Shown here piece by piece: positions 1-5,541 of a DNA stretch of 6,000 nucleotides. The number at the start of each line of letters is the position of its first letter. The first letter of the stretch is position 1. The stretch is taken from NCBI GenBank assembly GCA_003456125.1, contig DMPD01000025.1, positions 1 through 6,000 of the forward strand, in the 5' to 3' direction. The notes beneath the pieces are model-generated. The model ran no database searches. It was not told where the DNA came from and worked only from the letters and a program-made list of their open reading frames with translations. The position numbers and the translations under genes were made by a program. Origin of the DNA: Cyanobacteria bacterium UBA8156 (GTDB lineage Bacteria; Cyanobacteriota; Cyanobacteriia; Pseudanabaenales; Pseudanabaenaceae).

Positions 1-42
1 TTCTATCCGAAACGACTATAAATCAAAAGACAAACCAAGATA

Positions 43-503
43 TGGAACCGGGCAGAATCGAACTGCCGTCCGCAATCGTTTCCATTTTCCGCTCTTTCAC
101 AGGTTTAGCTGCGCTTCTCGGAAGACCCCTTGCAGCGGGAGACGAACCTTACTCTGTTCGCAAGAGACCTCAGTATTGGCTTACCTCTTCCTCTGACTGA
201 ATACAGAACGCAATCTTGTTTCTAGAAGAATTTCTCGAAGAAACCAGTTGCGAGAAGAGGGCATCCGTTGGGGTTTCTCGGTAAAGTTAACGGAGTCCTT
301 TAGCGAGGCTCGAGACATTGTTTAAGTGTTTAGACTTAAGTCCTTAGGCAGTGACTAGGCAGTTACCAGCGCTGCTTTACGAGCAAAGGGTACGATGTTG
401 TTCGCATTTACTTTTTTTTGAGCCTTGATTTACGAGAGATGACTCCCTCTCGGCCTGCATCACGAAGAAACTTCTACCAGTGCGTCGAAACCTTTGCGGT
501 CCC
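43..503 (-). ncRNA. ssrA: tmRNA (transfer-messenger RNA), one-piece form
   Basis: This RNA rescues stalled ribosomes. Its tRNA-like end enters the A site and its internal frame adds a degradation tag. On the minus strand the 5' end reads GGGACCGCAAAGGTTTCGAC, with the tmRNA hallmark GGTTTCGAC. The 3' end reads CGGTTCCA, which pairs with the first seven bases (one G-U) to form the acceptor stem with discriminator A at 43; CCA is not encoded. A T-arm (GGCAG, loop TTCGATT, CTGCC) lies at 51-67. The block CAAAAAAAAGTAAATGCG (403-420) leads into the tag frame. After the tag stop, the CTCCGTT/AACGGA pair is the expected pseudoknot element, and AAACCTGTGAAAGAGCGGAAA-like sequence near 84-110 matches the remembered Synechocystis tmRNA. 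About 461 nt without CCA, somewhat longer than the roughly 400 nt I recall for other cyanobacteria. The 5'-3' order is standard, so this is not the permuted two-piece form. Confidence 0.96.
355..405 (-). other. tmRNA tag reading frame
   Basis: The resume codon GCG is at 403-405, just after AGTAAAT. The frame reads ANNIVPFARKAALVTA and stops at TAG (355-357), giving 16 residues. The ANNIVPFARKAA part is typical of cyanobacterial tags. The end is unusual: the last residues are V-T-A, whereas tags normally finish in two alanines (AA), which ClpX and related unfoldases recognise. The penultimate codon is ACT (Thr); a single base change (ACT/GCT) would restore Ala. Confidence 0.93.
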
Positions 504-514
504 TTGTAGACTTT

Positions 515-542
515 ATATTACCACAAATTTTCAGACTGGCAA
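515..542 (-). promoter_or_regulatory. Probable ssrA promoter
   Basis: Reading the minus strand, TTGCCA (537-542) is separated by 16 bases from TAATAT (515-520), a good sigma-70-type pair. An overlapping alternative -10, TATAAA, lies at 512-517. Initiation about 7 bases downstream of TAATAT would leave only a few leader bases before the mature 5' G at 503. RNase P would remove these. The position, directly upstream of a highly expressed RNA gene, supports the call. Confidence 0.65.
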
Positions 543-612
543 CTGTTCCCCACACCAATCCCTGCACCAATTCCCAGCCAACCACTGGTCACCTCTAAAA
601 CGGCCATAGGGA

Positions 613-657
613 CACCCCCCGTTCATGGCGCTGCTCCACTGCTCTAGCCGGGGGGTG
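613..657. repeat. Perfect 9-bp inverted repeat, GC-rich
   Basis: CACCCCCCG (613-621) and CGGGGGGTG (649-657) are exact reverse complements around a 27-base loop. The stem would be very stable in RNA from either strand. No T-run follows on either side, so it is not a classical terminator. It lies between the end of the 63-aa gene and the ssrA promoter, so it could mark the end of that gene's message or be a structural element; function unknown. Confidence 0.6.
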
Positions 658-677
658 AGTCCATCCAGCCCTAAAGA

Positions 678-697
678 TCTCGGATGGTTAACCGAGA
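678..697 (-). terminator. Possible weak terminator after the 63-aa gene
   Basis: On the minus strand TCTCGG, an 8-base loop and CCGAGA form a 6-bp hairpin, followed by TCTTTA, a poor T-tract. It begins 33 bases beyond the stop codon of the minus-strand gene ending at 730, which is where a terminator would be expected. The loop contains the palindrome GGTTAACC, so other foldings are possible. Confidence 0.35.
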
Positions 698-729
698 CAG
701 CGATCCATGAAGATTACCGAGCAGATTAC

Positions 730-921
730 CTAATCGATGGTAATGGACTGGGGGCCAGCGGGGCGGGATTCAATGGGTGCCGTGTTGACGTTGTATTGCT
801 GCAGCCAGCTTTTGAGGGGGTCGTGTTGCAAGTCCAGGCGGAGGGCACCGGCCACCAACCCACCGACGAACGCCAGGGGTTGCCGGGTCAAAGATTCCCA
901 AAGGGGAGTGAATTCGTTCAT
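730..921 (-). CDS. Small conserved cyanobacterial protein of unknown function (63 aa)
   Basis: The protein begins MNEFTPLWESL and has a conserved-looking core, QPLAFVGGLVAGALRLDL, then DPLKSWLQQ, and ends PQSITID. From memory, small cyanobacterial proteins of 60-70 aa share the pattern QP-AF-GG-V-G--RL-L--DP-KSWL and a similar PQSI-I-(D/E) C-terminus. The stretch around residues 14-30 is hydrophobic and glycine-rich but short for a membrane span and is followed by an amphipathic helix, so peripheral membrane contact is possible. ATG at 919-921 is chosen because homologues start close to this motif. An in-frame ATG at 949-951 would add MGRSTVGSFT, which looks like leader sequence; neither start has a clear Shine-Dalgarno site. 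Function is unknown. Plus-strand frames over the same bases lack recognisable motifs. Confidence 0.72.
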   Translation of the reverse strand: MNEFTPLWESLTRQPLAFVGGLVAGALRLDLQHDPLKSWLQQYNVNTAPIESRPAGPQSITID

Positions 922-1047
922 GGTGAAGGAACCAACGGTACTCCGTCCCATTTTATCCCAGGAAAACCGAACTCTATTGGGCCAGCCAAGAGCGAGTATC
1001 CTAGGTAGAAGTCTTGCTCATATGGGACTGGGAGAATTCGCTGGACC

Positions 1048-2529
1048 ATGGCTGTCCTCATTGCTTCGACCTTGCGCCGACTGCAGAGACTTCCCCGCAC
1101 CGCGGCGGTTTGGGAAGGGGATTGCCGTCCGTTACCGACCACCCTGATCCCGGAGGTCATCACCCCAGAGGTCACGGCCGCGGCTCCCCCCTGTTTGTTG
1201 TGGGTAGACAGTTCGGCGGAGATGGTGCGCGCCCTGTTGTTTGTGGGCGTTGTTACCGCGCGCGAGGCCTTTGTGCAGGGACTGATTCAGGCCATGGAAC
1301 GACCGCAAAGTCCGGCTTTGCCTGGGTTGCCTGCCAAAATCTTGGTGCGCGATCGCGCTTTGCAACTCTTCTTGCAGGAGGTGCTCCAGGGTTTAGCCAT
1401 TCGCGTGGAATACGCCTCCTACCTGCCCCTCATTGATGAGATTTTTGTCAATTTGTCCTTGCCGACCGACACCGCGCCGGCCACCGTACCGGATACCTGC
1501 GCCGTCGTCATTCAACAACAAGTGGCGGCCCTGCAGCGGCTTGCACCTTGGGAGACCGTGCCCCTCTGGCGGGTGGTAGAACTCACCTTAGCGCTACCGA
1601 GCGGTACGGAAACCCTGTATGGCACCGTGGTGCGGAGCGAAGAACAGGGGGTTTTGTTCTTCCGATCGGCGACGGAACTCTTGAGCTACTACCAACGCCT
1701 AGCGACGGCGGCTTCTTGGCAAGACTTGGAAGCCGCCCTCCAGACCCAAAATTGTTGGTTTGTGGTTCTGGGCGAAGCCGAAACCGGGATGACGGCGGCC
1801 ATGCATTTCGGCTCCCGCCATCCTTTAGAAGGAGAACGCTACCATTTGGACGAAGACGAGGCGGCAGTGTTGGCGATGGCGGTGGGAGGAGCAGTGGCTT
1901 TTTTTGGGGCTTCGCCGGAACAGATGGCCGGGGGCTTGCTCACGATCTTGCCCCTGGGGACGACTACGGTCTCGATCCAGGCGCGGCCCGCAGTGGCACT
2001 GGAATCCTCTTTGCGGGAATGGTTGCGGCCCCTCGAAACCACTACCACAGATTGGCGGGCGGTGCCCCCCCTGGTGACCCTCCAAGAAATGTCCCGGCCG
2101 CAAATTGAGGTGTTGCGCGGCAGCCGGCGGTGTCGCCAACAACGAGATACCTTTCCGTTGGCGTTGCCGTTGCTGCTGTGGCAAATGCCCCGTGAGCCGG
2201 CGGAAGCGGCCATTCAAGAAATTACGGCCGTGGGCGGTCTGCTGGGCCTCGGCTTTTATCACCCCCCCAATAGTGGTCGGTACCTCAGCGTGATCGTGAT
2301 GGCCAACGGCGAACGGCTGGGCTCGGCGCCCCTCCCTCAAGAAACGGCCCAGATTCTGCGCTGGCAAAGATCGGCGGTACGCAGCGGTTATTCCTGTGCG
2401 GTGGCGATCGCCGTAGGTGGTCGCAGCAGAAGCCGCTACAATCCCGAGCTGCGCCAAATTTTGGCTTACTACGAGGTCAGCCTCTTGCAGTTGGCAGACA
2501 GCCAAGCGCCACTGCCGGTTTCTTTTTAA
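1048..2529 (+). CDS. Conserved cyanobacterial protein, DUF6930-like (493 aa)
   Basis: A soluble-looking protein with no signal peptide and no clear membrane span. It begins with a basic segment (STLRRLQRLP, residues 7-16) followed by VWEGDCRPLP (21-30), a pattern I associate with cyanobacterial proteins carrying the DUF6930 domain. The region of about 50-135 alternates strand and helix (LLWVD, then a helix, then AKILVRD, then IRVEYASYLPLIDEIF) as in a small alpha/beta domain. The central part (about 155-350) has an acidic patch LDEDEA (267-272) before a glycine/alanine-rich hydrophobic stretch (273-287). The C-terminal part (about 370-480) has GLLGLGFYHPP and AVAIAVGG. No catalytic motif is recognised and the function is unknown. 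The ATG at 1048 is the first in frame; GGGAG lies 13 bases upstream, rather far. The gene is divergent from the 63-aa gene, and its stop is 3 bp from that of the convergent neighbour. Confidence 0.85.
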   Translation: MAVLIASTLRRLQRLPRTAAVWEGDCRPLPTTLIPEVITPEVTAAAPPCLLWVDSSAEMVRALLFVGVVTAREAFVQGLIQAMERPQSPALPGLPAKILVRDRALQLFLQEVLQGLAIRVEYASYLPLIDEIFVNLSLPTDTAPATVPDTCAVVIQQQVAALQRLAPWETVPLWRVVELTLALPSGTETLYGTVVRSEEQGVLFFRSATELLSYYQRLATAASWQDLEAALQTQNCWFVVLGEAETGMTAAMHFGSRHPLEGERYHLDEDEAAVLAMAVGGAVAFFGASPEQMAGGLLTILPLGTTTVSIQARPAVALESSLREWLRPLETTTTDWRAVPPLVTLQEMSRPQIEVLRGSRRCRQQRDTFPLALPLLLWQMPREPAEAAIQEITAVGGLLGLGFYHPPNSGRYLSVIVMANGERLGSAPLPQETAQILRWQRSAVRSGYSCAVAIAVGGRSRSRYNPELRQILAYYEVSLLQLADSQAPLPVSF

Positions 2530-2532
2530 GAG

Positions 2533-2883
2533 TTACGCATTCCCCCGTAGCCACCATCCGAGCAAAAAGCCCACGCCACCAAACCGCACCACCACCCAAA
2601 ACGGCTGCCGGAAACTTTGCCAAGAAAACAATCGGCTTTCCATCTCCACATCCAGGGCTTCGATCTGGCTTTGAATTTCTTGGAGCCGGGTTTGGGACTC
2701 GCGGCGATCGCGTTGTAAGTCTTCCTGCCAATGTTCGGCTTCGGCTTGCAATTGTTCGCGGGTTTCGTCGCAGGTGCGGAGGTGGGCCAGCCGTTCTTGC
2801 AGCGCGGCGAGCTGGGCTGTCAATTCGGCTGCCCGATCCAGCAGTTGTGTCCAACTCAGGGCGTCAGGGGTTTCGGCAGTCAC
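2533..2883 (-). CDS. Coiled-coil protein with C-terminal membrane anchor (116 aa)
   Basis: The likely start is the GTG at 2881-2883, giving (V)TAETPDALSWTQLL. A cyanobacterial relative I recall opens similarly with LSW-QLL. The same frame stays open to an ATG at 3013-3015, but that would overlap the divergent mrdA coding region, and the extra 44 residues do not look like a real N-terminus. Residues of about 12-85 form one long heptad-like helix rich in Leu, Gln, Glu and Arg (RAAELTAQLAALQERLAHL and following), predicted coiled coil. Residues of about 95-112 (FWVVVRFGGVGFLLGWWL) are hydrophobic and followed by only four residues, which suggests a tail-anchored protein with a cytoplasmic coiled coil. 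Function unknown. It sits divergent from mrdA, so shared control is possible, but a role in the cell wall would be speculation. Confidence 0.78.
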   Translation of the reverse strand: MTAETPDALSWTQLLDRAAELTAQLAALQERLAHLRTCDETREQLQAEAEHWQEDLQRDRRESQTRLQEIQSQIEALDVEMESRLFSWQSFRQPFWVVVRFGGVGFLLGWWLRGNA

Positions 2884-2937
2884 TGGACTGTAAAATAGAC
2901 CAATTGCAGCTATTTTCGCACGGAAGTTCAGACGCGG
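2884..2937. promoter_or_regulatory. 54-bp divergent promoter region between the coiled-coil gene and mrdA
   Basis: The AT-rich core TGTAAAATAGACCAATTGCAGCTATTTT-like segment (about 2889-2916) is the only AT-rich stretch between the two divergent starts. TAAAAT (2891-2896) could be a -10 for mrdA, and the reverse complement TATTTT of nearby bases could serve the minus-strand gene. No matching -35 elements are convincing. The call rests on position and base composition. Confidence 0.4.
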
Positions 2938-4710
2938 ATGCCGGCGCTCAAAGAAAGGGTTCCTGTGGCCAACGTCCCCGAAGCCGGTCAACGCACCGTC
3001 GGGCGCGATCGCCAAGGCACGGTGTTGCTACTGCTGGCGACGGCGGTCTTTGGCGGCATTTTGGGGGGGAGACTGGCCTACCTGCAACTCTGGCAGGGGG
3101 AAAAGAATCAGCAACTGGCGGAAACCAACCGCATTCGCCTGATTGCCAAACCGCCGGAACGGGGACGGATCTTTGATCGCCGGGGTCAGTTGCTGGCTTC
3201 CAACCGCTTGGCCTATGTGGTGAATCTGTGGCCCATCGCCCAGAAAAAAGAAGCCTGGCCGGCGACGATCGCCCGTTTGTCGCCGGTGATTGGGGTGCGC
3301 GCCGCCGAAATTCAGCGCAAATTGGAACGGGAGGGGTACAACTCCCCGAGCTTGGTGCGGGTGAGCGGGCCGATTCCCCCCGCAGCCGTCACGTTTTTGG
3401 CCGAACACGCCGCCGCGTTTCCGGGGGTGCAGGTGGATCCGGAAGCCGTGCGGTTGTATCCCCACGGTGACACGGCGGCCCATGTGTTGGGCTACACCGG
3501 GCCCATCGATGCAGAAGATTTGACCCGCCTTCAGGACAAGGGCTACCGCCTACGGGATGTGCTGGGGAAGGCTGGGGTGGAAATGGGTCTGGAGTCTTGG
3601 CTACGGGGCGAATGGGGCGGTCAGCAGGTGGAAGTGGATGCTTCCGGGCGGGTGATCCGGGTACTGGGGGAAAAACCGCCCAAACCCGGCAATTCCCTGC
3701 GGTTGACCCTCGATTTGCGCCTGCAAAAAGCCGCCGAAGCCATTCTGGGGGAAACCAAGGGGGCGATCGTGGCGATCGATCCCCGCAACGGTGAGGTGTT
3801 GGCCATGGCCAGTTGGCCCAAGTACAACCCCAACATTTTTTCCGGGCCGATCGCCGAGTCTACCTGGCAAGCCCTCCAATCCCAAGACAATCCGTTCCTC
3901 AATCGGGCGTTGCGGGCCTTTCCCCCCGCCAGTACGTTTAAGGTGGTAACCGCCGTCGCGGGTCTGGAATCCGGCAAGTTTGGCATCCACGACTATTTGC
4001 CCACATTTCCCTATTTGGAATTCGGCGGCATTCGGTTTTGGGACAACAACCGGGCGGGATTTGGCACCATTGGTTTCGCGGAGGCCATGGCCTACAGCAG
4101 CAACACCTTTTTTGGTCAGGTGGGGCAACGGGTAGGAATCGAAACCCTGGCGGCTTGGGCCCACCGCTTCGGCTTTGGCAGCCGCACCGGCATTGAATTG
4201 GCCCCCGAAGAAAGCACCGGTCTGGTACCCGACCCCCCATGGAAAGAAGCGGTGTTGAAAGAACCTTGGTACATCGGCAACACCATCAATACTTCCATCG
4301 GCCAAGGGGATGTCCAAGCCACCCCCCTCCAGGTGGCCGTGATGACCGCCGCGATCGCCAACGGCGGTTATGTGGTGACTCCCCACCTGAATTTGGATGC
4401 TCCCGCCGCGAAAATTCCCCGGCGATCGCTCGGGTTGCGCCCGGAGACCCTGACCAAATTGCAGGAATCTTTGCGGGCGGTGTTTGAATACGGTACCGCC
4501 CAATCCCTGTACGGCACCGTGGCGTGGGCTGGCAAATCGGGTACTGCCGAGGATCCGCCTCGACCGCACCACGCTTGGTTTACCGCCTACGGGCCCACCG
4601 ATCGCCCCCAAATTGCTGTGGCGGTCTTTGTGGAAAATGCGGGCGGCGGTGGCAGCACGGTGGCGGGCCCCATGGCCGTCGCTGTCATGGAGGCCTATCT
4701 GAAACCTTGA
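2938..4710 (+). CDS. mrdA: Penicillin-binding protein 2 (class B PBP, elongasome transpeptidase)
   Basis: This is the monofunctional D,D-transpeptidase that cross-links peptidoglycan during cell elongation, working with the SEDS glycosyltransferase RodA. A short basic N-terminus precedes one membrane segment (about residues 28-46, TVLLLLATAVFGGILGG), which places the rest in the periplasm. The dimerisation/pedestal domain follows, with RGRIFDRRG at 75-83 and VLGYTG and GKAGVEMGLE further on. The transpeptidase domain starts at about 262 and has all three active-site motifs: S332-T-F-K335 (catalytic Ser332), S387-S-N389 and K533-S-G-T536. The length of 590 aa is a little shorter than E. coli PBP2 (633). 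VLGYTG and GKAGVE fit PBP2 better than the septal enzyme FtsI. ATG 2938 is the first in frame after the divergent promoter region; a GTG at 2965 is an alternative. The Shine-Dalgarno site is weak. rodA is not in the window. Confidence 0.95.
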   Translation: MPALKERVPVANVPEAGQRTVGRDRQGTVLLLLATAVFGGILGGRLAYLQLWQGEKNQQLAETNRIRLIAKPPERGRIFDRRGQLLASNRLAYVVNLWPIAQKKEAWPATIARLSPVIGVRAAEIQRKLEREGYNSPSLVRVSGPIPPAAVTFLAEHAAAFPGVQVDPEAVRLYPHGDTAAHVLGYTGPIDAEDLTRLQDKGYRLRDVLGKAGVEMGLESWLRGEWGGQQVEVDASGRVIRVLGEKPPKPGNSLRLTLDLRLQKAAEAILGETKGAIVAIDPRNGEVLAMASWPKYNPNIFSGPIAESTWQALQSQDNPFLNRALRAFPPASTFKVVTAVAGLESGKFGIHDYLPTFPYLEFGGIRFWDNNRAGFGTIGFAEAMAYSSNTFFGQVGQRVGIETLAAWAHRFGFGSRTGIELAPEESTGLVPDPPWKEAVLKEPWYIGNTINTSIGQGDVQATPLQVAVMTAAIANGGYVVTPHLNLDAPAAKIPRRSLGLRPETLTKLQESLRAVFEYGTAQSLYGTVAWAGKSGTAEDPPRPHHAWFTAYGPTDRPQIAVAVFVENAGGGGSTVAGPMAVAVMEAYLKP

Positions 4711-4742
4711 ACGGCTCCCCCCAAAATCCCAAACCACCGCAA

Positions 4743-4765
4743 ACGCCAAAAATAACGCCAAAAAT
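4743..4765. repeat. Two tandem copies of ACGCCAAAAAT
   Basis: ACGCCAAAAAT occurs at 4743-4753 and again at 4755-4765, identical over 11 bases with a 12-base period. The TTTGGCGT at 4802-4809 is the reverse complement of the first eight bases of each copy, so either copy can pair with it. Confidence 0.7.
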
Positions 4766-4837
4766 GCAGCTCTCCGTTCCGTAGAACACCAGACGGTGAT
4801 CTTTGGCGTGAGCTGCATTCTTTTCAAGAGTTTTTTT
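4755..4837 (+). terminator. Probable mrdA transcription terminator block
   Basis: AATGCAGCTC (4763-4772) and GAGCTGCATT (4810-4819) form a perfect 10-bp stem with a 37-base loop. The RNA then continues CTTTTCAAGAG and a run of seven T (4831-4837). The T-run is 11 bases past the stem, farther than in a classical terminator. A competing stem, ACGCCAAA (4755-4762) with TTTGGCGT (4802-4809), uses adjacent sequence. The position, about 50-130 bases after the mrdA stop and before a convergent gene, fits a transcription end. Confidence 0.5.
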
Positions 4838-4942
4838 CCGCAGCCTCAGAGGAAACCCGGGTTAAAACCCCCATTTTCAATTACTTCTAATGGCTTCCAA
4901 CTCAGAGGTACACCCAAACAGACGGTACAACCCACAACCAGA

Positions 4943-5095
4943 CTAGATGATGCCCCAGAAGTGCAAGACACCCTGACCCGTGGCCAGTTCGGTGGCCAAC
5001 GCCGCGATAAAGCCGATCATCGCCAACCGACCGTTCCAGTTTTCCGCACCCGACGTAAAGCCCCAGCTCCAATTGTTCCGGTTTTCGTTTTCCAT
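4943..5095 (-). CDS. hli: High-light-inducible protein (HLIP / small CAB-like protein)
   Basis: A one-helix thylakoid membrane protein of the light-harvesting-complex superfamily. Members bind chlorophyll and carotenoid, dissipate excess energy, and associate with photosystem II assembly intermediates or chlorophyll synthase. The 50-aa product carries the family motif at residues 18-29, [12 protein letters not shown], with chlorophyll-ligating E18 and N21 and with R23. It continues as a single hydrophobic helix to about residue 40, then GVLHFWG. Two such proteins pair to recreate the two crossed helices. The start at 5093-5095 gives the usual short polar N-terminus ([13 protein letters not shown]), with GAGG eight bases upstream of the ATG. 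A longer in-frame ATG at 5170 would lie before the promoter and is rejected. The gene is last on a minus-strand run but has its own promoter. The exact paralogue (A, B, C or D) cannot be assigned from this sequence. Confidence 0.94.
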   Translation of the reverse strand: MENENRNNWSWGFTSGAENWNGRLAMIGFIAALATELATGQGVLHFWGII

Positions 5096-5120
5096 GGTTT
5101 TGTCCTCGCGTGTCCTTGGT

Positions 5121-5149
5121 ACTGTAACAAAGATCTTGACGTTTTGCAA
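5121..5149 (-). promoter_or_regulatory. hli promoter, sigma-70 type
   Basis: On the minus strand TTGCAA (5144-5149) is followed after 17 bases by TACAGT (5121-5126), preceded by TGT as in an extended -10. The predicted start is near 5114, giving a leader of about 20 bases that contains the GAGG ribosome site. The GTTACAGT at the -10 resembles one half of the HLR1 element bound by the light-response regulator RpaB (G/T-TTACA-W-W repeats), but I do not see a clear second half-site in the right spacing; TTTACAA at 5156-5162 is on the opposite strand. Confidence 0.7.
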
Positions 5150-5188
5150 TATATCTTTACAAGAATCCAAAGAAAACGTGAAGGGGGG

Positions 5189-5539
5189 TTAGAGGAGACT
5201 CAGGGTGTGGCGATAGCGGTGGTCTTCGAGGGAGCGATCGCCGTAGACCCCGGCAATTTGTTCGAGGCAACACCGAATCGCGAAGTCCTCAAATTCGGCG
5301 GGGGGCACACCAAACATGTCGTGGAAGGTGGCAGGGGTAACCCGACAGAACCGGGGGCGCTGCCCATAGATGGTGCAGGTGCGTTCGGCCCGATCGTAGT
5401 GGCGACACCAGCCATCCGGCCCCACCATGGCTAGGTAGGTATCCAATTCGGCGGGGGTGAGGTAGTCCGCCAGATCGGGGCGATCGGCGGGATCGAGGTG
5501 GCAACAGGCCCCACAACCCCGCATACATTGCCATTTCAT
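5189..5539 (-). CDS. YkgJ-family cysteine-cluster protein (putative Zn/Fe-binding, UPF0153-like)
   Basis: A 116-aa protein with nine cysteines: C5, C9, C12, C13, C45, C55, C65, C90 and C91. The opening motif C-MRG-C-GA-CC, the middle WC-(9)-C-(9)-C run with IYGQRPRFCR, and the later CC match the YkgJ/UPF0153 family (CxxCxxCC-type zinc- or iron-chelating domain, PF03692). The partner and biological role are unknown. ATG 5537-5539 is chosen because the motif begins at residue 5 as in relatives. The in-frame upstream extension to 5623 reads as an Arg-rich stretch only because it passes out of frame through the acidic tail of the preceding gene. That gene's TAA ends two bases before this ATG, so the two are very probably co-transcribed and translationally coupled. 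hli lies 93 bp downstream on the same strand. Confidence 0.86.
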   Translation of the reverse strand: MKWQCMRGCGACCHLDPADRPDLADYLTPAELDTYLAMVGPDGWCRHYDRAERTCTIYGQRPRFCRVTPATFHDMFGVPPAEFEDFAIRCCLEQIAGVYGDRSLEDHRYRHTLSLL

Positions 5540-5541
5540 GC

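Larger units (their letters stand above)
504..729. other. Intergenic stretch between ssrA and the 63-aa gene
   Basis: Apart from the ssrA promoter and two inverted repeats (613-657 and 678-697), I see no gene here. Reading frames through it are short and resemble no family I know. No tRNA-like T-arm or cloverleaf is visible. Confidence 0.5.
4711..4942. other. Convergent intergenic region between mrdA and hli
   Basis: No credible gene is present. It holds a 12-bp-period tandem repeat, a structured inverted-repeat block with a T-run (described separately), the 10-bp palindrome AACCCGGGTT near 4854-4863, and an 8-bp direct repeat CTCAGAGG at 4845 and 4901. On the minus strand, CCATT...AATGG just beyond hli could form a weak hairpin. 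Confidence 0.5.

Noticed and set aside
1..42. Terminator for ssrA
   Set aside because: The bases downstream of the tmRNA 3' end show no stable hairpin followed by T residues within the window.
418..609. A 63-codon plus-strand frame at the 5' end of the tmRNA
   Set aside because: It overlaps the tmRNA and its promoter on the other strand and has no recognisable features.
625..1147. Plus-strand frames of 127 and 136 codons over the 63-aa gene
   Set aside because: No family features, while the minus-strand frame carries a conserved-looking core; the second also overlaps the start of the 493-aa gene.
1825..2505. A 226-codon minus-strand frame within the 493-aa gene
   Set aside because: Low-complexity Arg/Gln/His-rich translation opposite a well-formed long gene; shadow frame.
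3601..4827. A 408-codon open frame on the minus strand across mrdA
   Set aside because: It is antisense to a gene with all PBP2 active-site motifs, its product has no recognisable domain, and the composition (Gly/Arg/His rich) is typical of a shadow of a GC-rich gene.
5096..5170. 25-residue N-terminal extension of the Hli protein
   Set aside because: It would require translation from upstream of the predicted promoter, and Hli proteins are normally about 50-70 aa with a short polar N-terminus.
4796..5434. A 212-codon plus-strand frame covering hli and part of the cysteine-cluster gene
   Set aside because: It lies opposite two genes with clear family motifs and starts inside the repeat block; no domain is visible.
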